Assembly (NCBI GenBank): GCA_905221605.1
Contig: CAJNDS010002785.1
Span: forward strand, 147,705-211,704
DNA: 64,000 bases
DNA from: Symbiodinium natans
Taxonomy: Eukaryota; Sar; Dinophyceae; Suessiales; Symbiodiniaceae
Reading direction: 5' to 3'
Part shown: piece after piece, positions 30,683-40,646 of the stretch
How the letters are laid out: each line of letters opens with the position of its first letter
Numbering within the stretch: the first letter of the stretch is position 1
Notes under the pieces: generated by a model
Told to the model about the DNA's origin: nothing
The model's input: only the letters and a program-made list of their open reading frames with translations
Database searches by the model: none
Position numbers and translations under genes: made by a program

Positions 30683-33280
30683 AGCTTGCTGCAGCTGGCA
30701 GAGATGTCGTTTTGCAGCTGTCGCAGGTGCGAGCAGACCCCCCGAAGCTAAGCCAGCAAAGCGCCGAACTGCGCTTCTGGGGACGGGTTCTGCTGTTTTC
30801 CGAGCAGCACAAGACACGCAACCTTCTGAAGAAGTTGTGCCTCTGCCAGTTGGTTGAAAATAAAAGTGGGTCTTTGCCTTCCATGACCTGTGGAGCACAG
30901 CACTCTGGGAAGCCTTGTTACAAGAAGCCCTGCACTCTAAACAAGCCTCCTTTTTTGACAGGCACACAAGGTGGCTATGGATCTCGAGAGGATGAACTTT
31001 CTACTCAAGGAGTCGAGCGTCTGTGTAGGTCGGTGAGGCTGCACATCCCAAAGTTGCGGCATTGATACGAAGTCTCATTACTCTCCCGCCTGCGCCAGGA
31101 ACCCTAAAATCCTAATGAAACAAAGAAGCCCCCCAAACCCTTGAAGCCCTATACTCAACCCATGAAGCCCTTGAAACCCTAAACCCCAAACTCAACCCTT
31201 GAAGCCCTTGAAACCCTAAACCCCAAACCCTTGAAACCCTTGAAACCCTTGAAGGCCTTGGAACCCTAAACCCATTGAAGCAGCCCCAGGAGTCGCAGAG
31301 GGCCCGGCAAACCGAACTCTCGGCCATGGTCAAGAACATGCGCCGTGCCCAGCAAGGAGATGCAATGAGGGCCTTCTTGGGGGGGTGGAGCTTAGGTTGT
31401 TTCAGGAGGGGGTAAGGGGTTGAAGGTTTGATCCCGTATGCAACAGTGTAGTATGTGGTTCGGGCTCTTAGGCTTATAGGGCTCACGGAGGCTTTAGGAT
31501 AAGGGAAACTGAAATGCTTCGGAGCGGGTTGCCCTTGTGATGTCCTGAATCTGCAGCTAGGCACCGCCCAAAGAGATCCACAGAGCCTTTTGGTGTACTT
31601 GGGATCCGCTGATGACTCAGCTTGGCTTTACGGACGGTGGTCTAGAGCTCGGCAGCGCTCGTCACAAGGTGCTCCAAGAGCCCGCCCCGTGTCGGGGCCG
31701 GTCAAGTCCAGATGCAGCGCAATCCACTCCCAGGACCGCAAGTTGTAAGAAGATCTTGGGTGCAGTTCGTGCGTCTTTAAGAGCAACGACAAGGCCCGCC
31801 ACAATCTTGCCAAGTAACTCAGGATGTATCGTGTGTGTGTGTGCACCCTGATTCTAAGCTAAGGGTTTTTGGAAAGTCTTTGAGGCTTGGCCGGATATTT
31901 CGTACAGAAGACTGACGGAGAATGTATTTTATGCAGGGGGCGCGAGGTCCTTTGACATAGCTCGCGCCAACGAAGCTCTATGTCATCGGGCAGGAAAACG
32001 TACCTGCGCGTGGAGTACCTGGGCAAGTTGTTGCAGCTGGTATCCACTATACTGCTTGTGACATCATGTACCCTCAAAACCCGGAATCCTCGGTCCTCAA
32101 ACAATTTCAAGTCCGAACGCTCCAGATGGCTTGCACCTTGGGACATCGGCGCCTTGGTTTGCACAGCTACGTAAAGAACAGCTCAACTACCGCACAGCCT
32201 TGTCTCCCTTCAACCTTTTTTCGGTTTGGTCATGTAGTAAACATACACACTCAGTGCAGCGTTTGAAGTGCTGTGGGTGTGGGCCCTCAGTGTGTGTGTG
32301 TGTGTGTGTGTCTGTGTGTGTGTCGAATGCATTAGTACTCCTACTACTTCATTCTCATCAACATGCATGAGATCTTCGGACAGGGAAGCCAATGAGAGTT
32401 TACTCTCTTATCTCCGTGTGTGGCCTTGTTGCCAATCGCAGTTATCCCGCGAGGGAGCTGTACGGGTCGTTGCGCGACTCATCATGGTACCATGGAGGCC
32501 CAATAACCTAGCAGGTTGGGTCGAGAGGCCTAGTGCCACGCATGGAGCCCACTAGACCGCTTTCGAGCGATGAGTAACTTTTAGGTGGATGGGCAACAGA
32601 GGGCTAGTCCCAAGAGCAAAAATGGTGGGACTTAGCACCCGTGTGGCCCGAGGTGGGGCCTAATGGAGGTCCTCCGGACCGCAATAGAGGCCTCAGCGCC
32701 AATGGAATTTTTGGATGGATTGGTGATGCTCGGCTCCTTTAGCCTTTTCTGTTCCTTTAGTTGATAGGATCTGTGACGAACCGGAAATAAACCGCATGCT
32801 TGGCTATCCCCTCTGACGGAGGGGCGTGTGTGTGTGCACCCTGATTCTAAGCTAAGGGTTTTTGGAAAGTCTTTGAGGCTTGGCCGGATATTTCGTACAG
32901 AAGACTGACGGAGAATGTATTTTATGCAGGGGGCGCGAGGTCCTTTGACATAGCTCGCGCCAACGAAGCTCTATGTCATCGGGCAGGAAAACGTACCTGC
33001 GCGTGGAGTACCTGGGCAAGTTGTTGCAGCTGGTATCCACTATACTGCTTGTGACATCATGTACCCTCAAAACCCGGAATCCTCGGTCCTCAAACAATTT
33101 CAAGTCCGAACGCTCCAGATGGCTTGCACCTTGGGACATCGGCGCCTTGGTTTGCACAGCTACGTAAAGAACAGCTCAACTACCGCACAGCCTTGTCTCC
33201 CTTCAACCTTTTTTCGGTTTGGTCATGTAGTAAACATACACACTCAGTGCAGCGTTTGAAGTGCTGTGGGTGTGGGCCCT

Positions 33281-33325
<45 letters not shown>

Positions 33326-34896
33326 TGTGTGTGTGTCGAATGCATTAGTACTCCTACTACTTCATTCTCATCAACATGCATGAGATCTTCGGACAGGGAA
33401 GCCAATGAGAGTTTACTCTCTTATCTCCGTGTGTGTGTGTGTGGGTGTGTGGGTGTGTGGGTGTGTGGGGGTGTGGGGGTGTGGGGGTGTGGGGGTGTGG
33501 GGGTGTGGGGGTGTGGGGGTGTGGGGGTGTGGGTGTGTGTGTGTGTGTGTGGGTGTGGGTGTGGGTGTGGGTGTGGGTGTGGGTGTGGGTGTGGGTGTGC
33601 GTGTGCGTGTGCGTGTGCGTGTGCGTGTGCGTGTGCGCGTGCGTGTGTGTGTGTGTGTGTCAGAGTGTTATTTGTCATTTTGCGCTGTGCACTTCTCTAT
33701 TGAACTTGATTCTGTCGGGTGTTCCAACTCCTTAATTCGTGGCATGTCGATGTCAGGAGCCCTCGAAGTGCGCGGGCGCTTGGGAGGAAGTTGACACCCA
33801 GCTCCGGCCCCACTGAGGATCTCGCGAGTTACTTGGTTGATTTAGGGCGGCCTATCCCCGCAGGAGAACCTCCCAAGGGCCCTCAACCCTGCAATCGTAT
33901 GCAAACATAAAATGCAGTCCCTGGCATAAGTTCGTGGAACTAAGTCTCGTTGCTTGCAAGGCCAGCTTATTGAACATGGCTCATGAAAAAGCAAACCCTG
34001 AACCCTGATTCAACCCTGACACCCTTGATCCGGGCAGCAAGGTGATGAAAGAACTGAGCTCCTCGACGATGCTTTCGCAGAATTCGACAGCCAGAAAATT
34101 TGATGCACCCAATCATCTTGCAAGCATGCCGCTCTGACGTCATCTTTCTGGGGCGCGAGGCAAAATAGAGCAGCCAGTTTCGCTGTGAACTCCTGCCTTC
34201 CTGAACCCATAAGGTTTTAGGATGCTTTAGGGTTGACCCCTCACCCTAAAGTGGCCATCGTTGGTGGTGGGCTGCTACCAGCTGTGTGATTTGCATGTGC
34301 TAACCGGCCTGCCGCTGTTTCTCTCGCGTCAACAGGGTTCGGATGCGTTCAGCAATGTTCAGCAACAGGAACTTTTACGGTAGGGGTTCAGGCTGTCAGG
34401 GGCAAGCTGTACGACGTGCTTTCCCCCCGTTAATGAGTCTACCACTGCACTGGCGATCCAGTCATGGCCAGTCTGAAGTTGAAGCGTGCGGGAGATCTGA
34501 CAAAAGTCACGACCCCCTGTGGCCGATGGCGACATGCGCTCGGCCTGCAGCCGCTGGCAGAAAGCTTAGAATCCAAGAAGCTGCAGTCCGAAGTCCTGCG
34601 GGTGTCCGCGAAAGTCCCCCAATTGCTGCTACAAAGCCCAAGGCTCTGGTGGCAGGCTGGGTGAAGCGGAGTGCCTCTGAGGGCTCATGGTTGAGGGCGC
34701 AGAACTTGTGGTTCTTCTGATCGCTCGAAGAAGGTGAAGCTTGCCGTCGAAGAAGGTGAACCTTGCCGTCGCAGGAGTACCCAAAGCCCGTCCATTGCCA
34801 GGCTTTGCTTCTGCCGGCGCCATGCGCTCAGCTGGGGATTCCGGCAAGCCCTCAGCCAGTGAAGATGGGGATCCCAATTTCTGGAGAAAGTGCTGA
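30683..34896 (+). CDS. Multi-exon gene, function unknown (continuation of the long exon chain)
   Basis: Exons with consistent phase: 30683-30852 (SAELRFWGRVLLFSEQHKTR, then NLLKKL), 30962-31024 (21 codons, VAMDLERMNFLLKESSVC), 31281-31384 (SQRARQTELSAMVKNMRRAQ), 33757-33835 (PRSARALGRKLTPSSGPTED), 34038-34089 (DERTELLDDAFAEFD) and 34561-34613 (SLESKKLQSEVLRVSAK). Each boundary leaves and receives the right number of bases, which is strong support for one transcript. A possible last exon, from 34775 to the TGA at 34894-34896, reads PLPGFASAGAMRSAGDSGKP but does not match the phase of 34613. The peptides look helical and charged. No family is recognised. The 2.4-kb intron 31385-33756 contains the 993-bp duplication and the (GT)n block. 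Confidence 0.6.
31096..31273 (-). repeat. CCCTTGAA/CCCTAAA array at an intron 3' end
   Basis: Mixed C-strand units (AACCCTTGAA, AACCCTAAACCC) ending 8 bp before the exon at 31281. Confidence 0.8.
31831..33434 (+). repeat. Tandem duplication with 993-bp period
   Basis: Segment 31831-32416 recurs at 32826-33429 and I see no differences outside microsatellites. The internal (GT)n is about 11 units in copy 1 (from 32290) and about 21 in copy 2 (from 33283). Both copies are bounded on each side by short (GT)n runs. The spacer 32421-32825 is single copy. It lies in an intron of the + strand gene. Confidence 0.9.
33429..33661 (+). repeat. (GT)n / GGTGTG / CGTGTG satellite
   Basis: About 230 bp of alternating GT with blocks of GTGTGGGG, GGTGTG and GCGTGT. 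Gives long Val/Cys/Gly frames on + and His/Thr/Pro frames on -, all artefacts. Confidence 0.95.
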
Positions 34897-36184
34897 AATA
34901 GGAGCCTGCGTGCCAGCATTTTCTCTTATAATCTTGGCTCTATATTGTCAACAGTATGAGTCTGAGGTACCCCAAGTGTCCATTCTACTGGAATACGTTC
35001 TCCATATGTTAACAAAGCCGCCGGCGACTTTTTCGGCAGACAGGCGATTCAGCCGATGCCAGCCGCAAGCGACCGACTTCATCCAGGAGGCCCACTGAAT
35101 CTGAAGGCATGGGAAGGCCTAAGCTGCCTGGTAACGAAAGCTGCACACACAGCCCTGGCCCTAGCCGCCTTCTCAAAGCCCTAGTCCTTTCAGGGATCGG
35201 CATCCCATGACTGTTTGTGGCCTGGGCCCACTCCTGCATGTGTGTGTGAGTTCGTTCTCCAGCTCTGGAAGCACCCCCGCAGTGATTGTTGCTCAGACCC
35301 GGAGAAAGTGGATGCAAGAAATTTCTGACTCTTGGACAGAGAAAAAAAGCCTTACACTCTTACTCCGCCCGTGATATCCCGCAATGCTTGGCTGCAAATG
35401 GCTTGCCGCAATGGCTGTCGACGGTTCCTGCGTGGGTGAATGGCACGAGAGCTTGCCTTTCAGCCAGCTGTGCAACTCGAGTCCCCTCGAACCGAATACC
35501 ATCGAAGCTCCTGGGTTTGAATTGGCGCTTGACACGCATCCCTGTGTGTCTCAGCGTGAGGGGCGTGATGTGATCATGTATATTAGGGTTACGGGTTTGG
35601 GGCGGGATGCGGGTGGAAGCCTCCAAAGGCATACTGAGCAGCCTCTACATTGATGCCGCTGCTGCAGACTGCGACTGTGCTCCCTAAGCACGATTGAACT
35701 TCCTCAAAACCCTACATGGATTTCTGGATGGCCTCATGCAAGGGCCTTGTCGCAGGCATTCTACTAGCTGAGGGTACTTGTAGATGATTCCTTCCATCTC
35801 AGCAACGTCCGTGGACAGCCAGTGTCACTGAGGCCTGGACGACGGCGTCGAGAGGCAAACAGCCATGACATCCTGGCTGAAGCCGCTAGCCGCACCCTGC
35901 CTTATACACACATAGTTCATCTCCTTCGTGCAGTGAGATCTGCCCATAACACCCCACGAGAAAGTACATGGGTTGGTTTAATGCAACAGGGGCCCTACAA
36001 CAAGCAAAAAAGCCAGCTGAGTAGGAAGCAGGCTCTTCAAGCTGCAGACAAAGTCATGTTGCGGTTCGGCTCTCGCCCTGCGAAGTGCCGTATGCGAAAA
36101 CGTTAATATTGTTACATCCTTGATGCATGTCGAAGCCAAACTTCATCGTACTCGTCATACTCAGGCTTCTGACATTGTTCGCAG
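34897..36184. other. No firm gene
   Basis: A stretch at 35384-35653 is open in frame on + (AVDGSCVGEWHESLPFSQLC) and could be an exon, but - strand frames overlap it and no splice sites decide. Otherwise nothing seen. Confidence 0.35.
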
Positions 36185-36237
36185 TCTGCTTCCATGGTTT
36201 ATCGCATTGCTCCTGGGCGTGCTCACTGCCATCACAG
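36185..36237 (+). CDS. Candidate membrane-helix exon (possible CLC N-terminus)
   Basis: Follows TTCGCAG and reads LLPWFIALLLGVLTAITG, a hydrophobic helix of the kind seen at helix B of CLC proteins (family knowledge). It lies 1.4 kb upstream of the CLC exon at 37629. Assignment rests on hydrophobicity and position only. Confidence 0.3.
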
Positions 36238-36822
36238 GACCGGTGCAGCTCTATTCTGTAGCCTGCGCAGGGCATGTCAGGCATGCTAGGCTTCAGAGGA
36301 ATTTGGGCCATGAAGTCCTACCTACACCCCTCATGCCCCAAGCAGGCAGCCGTTGGAAGCTACTAGTAGGACATGAGACCTGCCAAGATGCTGCGAACAT
36401 GCTGAAAAAGCTGAAGCTGCTGTTGCTGCTGCTGCTGCTGTGCGGAAGGAAGTGCGATTGCGATTTTCTCCGACTTCCTCGGTGACGCCCGCTGCTGGGC
36501 TTCATTGCTCAGGATGCTGCATTCCACCAGTGTATCGAGAAAGGGCCGAGTCTTGTTGAAAGCCACAGGGTCCGAGGGATTGGGCTCTGACAGCGGAAGG
36601 CCTGAACCCTTACATAGACACGACAGCCTCGCCGTTGCACGTACATTCTCATCAAGATGTTCAGCCCTGGCAAATCTGTCCCCGTTGTGAATCCCCGTGC
36701 TTAGTTGCAGTGTACCCCGACAGGGCACCGGAAAAAACAACGAAGCTCAAAGAACCTGAACCTTGCAACCCTATAGACCCTGAACCCCAAACCCTAAACT
36801 CCGGCAACTGGTGGCAGTCTAG

Positions 36823-36923
36823 GCTTCGGCTTCTGCAAGGGCATCCTTCTGGCAGACCGCAACCGCTGCTGCGGGGGCTCAGAGAATGTGGATTACGTCC
36901 TCGAGACGCGTCCTGGCCCAAGG
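36823..36923 (+). CDS. Single exon, product unknown
   Basis: Follows GTCTAG and ends at a GC donor. It reads FGFCKGILLADRNRCCGGSE then NVDYVLETRPGPR. Upstream are CCCTAAA-like units (36774-36800); downstream a weak G-strand stretch. It could belong to the chain before it or to the CLC gene; neither is shown. Confidence 0.4.
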
Positions 36924-37628
36924 GCTTGAAGGGTGTTTCTAGAGGGTTGTTAGGGTGAAGAGCGCAACGGGGGCGGCGGGGGGGGGGGGGCAGGAAACCC
37001 CAAGACATCAACCAACCTGGTGGAACCTGCAACCCCTGAACCCTGAAACCCAAAGCGGAATGGAGCTCTGGACTGTAGTAATTGTGTTATGCGTGCTGGG
37101 CGGTAGTGGTCCCTGTATATTATCTCCGTGTATGCGTTTATCCAGACATTCCAGCAGGCCTGCCTTGTGCCGCCCAACCCCTGATGATAAAACTGGATTT
37201 GGGATGAAGAAAAGGTTGAGAAGGCGAAGAGAGAAACTTAGGGCTTGAAGACAGAAAGACCGGTGGGAACTCAGACCCTGGGAATGACATCTTAGAGGAC
37301 GCGGCAAACAGTCAGTCGCCCGATCCTGTTTCGATCGGCAATTCCGCCCTATGGTACGGCCCCAACAAACGCAGCCACAACGTCAAGATTCAGAGAAAGC
37401 CACATGTGCGCGAACTCTCGACGAATGGAAACCAGCAGCAGCATGAACACTTCTTGTGGGAAGCCCGACTGTGACCAGTCATGTCCCACGCAACTGCAAC
37501 TGGAACAGAGACGTATAGTATAGAAGCAGCATCTTAGTTCCTGTGTGAAGCAACCTGCTGAGGTGCAAGAAGCCGGCGCACCCGGGCAAGAATTGAGACA
37601 GCCTCCCAGTCTCTCCATTTTTCCCTAG

Positions 37629-39414
37629 ACAGCTGGAAGAACTTGCTGAGGATTGGCGATGACGGAGTCGTGTGGGTTCCTTGGGCACATTTCTTTGAGT
37701 TCAGTGGAACCGCCGGCGCGATTCTCTCACTGTTCTTGTACGTCTCTGCATCGCTGGTTTTCACAGGCTTGGCAGCATATCTGGTTTACGAATATGCCCC
37801 GACAGCCAGAGGAAGTGGCATACCCGAGGTGAAGGCAGCTGTGTCAGGCTATGACCTACCCTTGAGCTTCACTGGGTCTTGCTTGCTGACCAAAGCCCTG
37901 GGCCTTAGCCTGGTCGTTGGGGCCGGCCTCTCCCTGGGCAAGGAAGGTCCCTTGATTCACATCGGCGTGTGCCTGGCCTCAACGCTGCAACGTGCTTGCG
38001 GAGCCCTAGGCCTTCGACGGGCCGGCATGCCCTTTCATGAGATGGCCTGCATCGGAGCGGCCGCCGGCGTGTCCACGGCTTTTGGTGCACCCTTGGGAGG
38101 CGTGCTCTTCGCCGTCGAGGAACTGGGCTCTGTACGCTCCTTGAGTCAAAGGACCCTGTTGTTGGCTTTCCTGTCAGCATTCGCAGCCAGCTTCACCCTG
38201 AAGTCTCTGAACTTGACGGGTGCCAACCGGCTCACACTCTTCGCCCTCTCACTCCCAACGCACACGGCACGGAAGGAATGGATCTCTTGGGAGATGTTGG
38301 CCTTCTTCCTGATCGGGGTCACCGGTGGCATCGGCGGCGGACTTTTTGTGATGATGAACTTGTGGTGCACCTCCCAGCGTCGCCAGTCCTTGCAGCAGGG
38401 GCGTGTGTGGTTTCTACCCCATCTTGCTTGCAGACAGCGAGGCACCCTCAATGTGGTGGAGTGCGTGATCATTGCTCTGGTCACGGCTACACTGAGCTAC
38501 CCCTTCACACAGCTGCTTCGGTCTTTATCAACAGAGGCCATCCATGCGATGTTCGAGACCTGCCCCAATGCCCGCCCGAGCCACTTTGGCCTTTGCGATC
38601 CAGACGACGAGGCAGTGGCCAACATTAGCTTGCCCGAGAACATTTGGCTACTCATAGCGGCCATCATCCGTCTATTCCAGACCACGTACACCTTTGGAGC
38701 TGCCATTCCTTCGGGGCTCTTCATCCCCTCCCTGTATGTCGGTGCCGCGCTGGGTCGATTGATCGGGAATCTCATCTTTCGCCTGGCCGCTGCCGTGTCG
38801 CAGTTCCCGGTCCACATCGAGCCCGCCGTCTTCGCCATGGTAGGCAAGGACCGGCTGCAGGGCGCATTAGACACATTGATAGACAGGCCCATAGCCGATT
38901 ATCCCCATCATCATCATCATCACCATCATCATCTATATAGTTTCACCTGCTGCTCAGCTGCTGTGAACTGTTGAGCGTAGGCATCATCAGATCATATCCT
39001 GCCTTTCAGTCTGGCTGCAGCTTGTAGTGCTTGCTATCAACGTTTCATGCTCACAGCCCTGCAAGGCGCCATTAGCATGCTGTCCGGCTTCTGCCGTATG
39101 ACGGTGTCGCTGGTGGTGATCATGTTCGAGCTGACTGGCAGCTCGGCACAAAAACCATTTCAATCTTCCACATTGCGGGTGCTCGATGCTAGCTGCCTGA
39201 CGAGGTCACGAAATTGAGTTGAGTAGAGCCCTTGCTTGGCTTCGGGCCTGTGTGTTGTAGTTGCTGTTCTTGCTTCGGCGTCTGGTCCACGTGGCCGCAT
39301 AAAGCACAGGTGAGCTGAACTACATCGTGCCCTTCATGTGCGCTGTCCTCACGGCAAAGCTTGTGGGCGACATGATGACGCCTTCCATCTATGATGCTCA
39401 CGCGAAGCTCAACG
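37629..39414 (+). CDS. CLC-family chloride channel/exchanger
   Basis: Exons 37629-38843, 39057-39137 and from 39310 to about 39414 join in phase. Both introns have GC donors (GCAAGG, GCAGCT) and AG acceptors. CLC signatures are in order: GSGIPEV (37811-37831), GKEGP with the gating Glu (37937-37951), then GAPLGGVLFAVEE with a second Glu at 38117-38122 in the place of the proton glutamate, and GLFIP (38714-38728). Exon 2 carries LSGFCRMTVSLVVIMFELTG and exon 3 the last helix, ELNYIVPFMCAVLTAKLVGD. Having Ser in GSGIP and both glutamates suggests a Cl-/H+ exchanger of an internal membrane; that is inference. The N-terminal helices are not in this exon, and no CBS domain was recognised after it. 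Confidence 0.85.
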
Positions 39415-39467
39415 GTTCCCTTGCTGCGGCTTAGTCAGACCGAGCTTCTAGGAGAATACTTGAGTTC

Positions 39468-39970
39468 AGACCCGAAAGCCATGGCTTCTTTTGAAGCGCG
39501 AGGCTATGCACTGGTGGAGGGGCAACCTGACATTCGCATCCCGGCTTGTACTTGTAGTTGTGAGCCAGAAATCAGAAAGTGACACTTCGTGCCAAGATAC
39601 AGCAGAACACTAGACCCTCAGCCCACAGCAGCTGAACAGTTGAGGGACGAGGGTGTATGTCGTTCTCGGGTATAAATCATGGGCGACTGAAGCCGACGTC
39701 CCGCAAGGATTCGACACCGTCTTGGCGGACATCACCAAGCCAGGCGGGAGCTCAAGGGTGTGCATTTGTGGCGGTTTTCCTCGCTTGCGAACCTTGGAGG
39801 TTGAGGAAGTTGTGAGCTTGTAGGAAATTGGGAGTCTGGGTTTAGAGTGGGGCGAGGCTGTTCCTCGTTCAGTTCCACGTACCTCCATCTCGTTCACTGC
39901 AGGTGTGCACATGGGCTCGGTGAAGGCCGGCATCGAGGTGCCTCCGGACTTTTGGGACAACGGCTCATGA
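39468..39970 (+). CDS. Candidate C-terminal exons after the CLC core
   Basis: After the CLC exon (one base left at 39414) a stretch following TTCAG near 39467 supplies two bases and reads DPKAMASFEARGYALVEGQP. A terminal stretch after CTGCAG (39902) reads VHMGSVKAGIEVPPDFWDNG and stops at TGA 39968-39970. Between them 39680-39760 is open (DVPQGFDTVLADITKPGGS). These may encode the cytoplasmic tail of the CLC protein, but I do not see CBS-domain signatures, so a separate gene is possible. Confidence 0.3.
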
Positions 39971-40596
39971 ACAGTGTGTAACTATGGTTTAAGGTTGAGT
40001 TCAGCAAAAGGTGTGCAAACCGCAAGGAGCAAGCACACGCGAAACGCAGCGCAGCACAATGGCAGCCAGTGAAGAAGCCGCCTTCAGGACGACAGAACCA
40101 CACCTGAACCCGGGAAATGAAAAGAAGACTGAGCAAGAAGAATACTCTTCCGAGGGCGGCGACACAGTTCTGCTGCAGCTGCTAGTGGGTGCTTCTTCTT
40201 CCGCTAGCTGGGCAGCTCCACAGTTCCATCGGCGATGTCAAATAGTCCAATTTCGCACCTGACGTCCCAAAGTCCAGGTTGTGAGATAGTCTGCCGCCAC
40301 AAGTCACCTTGGACCACAGGCATTCTTGGCTTCGCCGGGCTCTGAAGCCTAAACTTTCAAACCAGAATCCACAGCACTCCCGGCTCAAAAGCTATGAGCA
40401 TGAAGATTGCCCAACAGACGTGTGACAGGCTTCCGAGCGGCACTGACAATGGAACTCGAACTATTTGCGACCAGACACACACGGACGCCGACACCAACAC
40501 CAACACCAACACGAACCTCTAAATCCTGAACCCTACACTCAGGAAATGCCGACCAAAGAGCCGTATGACCGTATGAGGTAGAGGAATCGGTTCCAT

Positions 40597-40640
40597 GGTA
40601 ACCCTAAACCCTCAACCCTAAACCCTAAACCCTAAACCCT
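40597..40640 (-). repeat. CCCTAAA array before the exon at 40647
   Basis: Five units ending at the acceptor GACCAG. The facing G-strand array follows at 40727-40858. Confidence 0.9.
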
Positions 40641-40646
40641 GACCAG

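Noticed and set aside
31859-33157. Identical 101-codon - strand frame present twice
   Set aside because: It is simply copied by the tandem duplication; no splice sites, homology or composition support a gene.
33266-33794. Long Val/Cys/Gly and His/Thr/Pro reading frames
   Set aside because: They are translations of the (GT)n satellite and have no other coding features.
35450-35560. tRNA-like box sequence on the - strand (GGTTCGAGG)
   Set aside because: The A-box-like and B-box-like parts are in the wrong order and no cloverleaf can be drawn.
38844-38974. His-rich C-terminus (about nine His) of the CLC reading frame
   Set aside because: It lies in the first CLC intron: a (CAT)n microsatellite read through a GC donor. 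Splicing 38843 to 39057 restores the conserved CLC helix.
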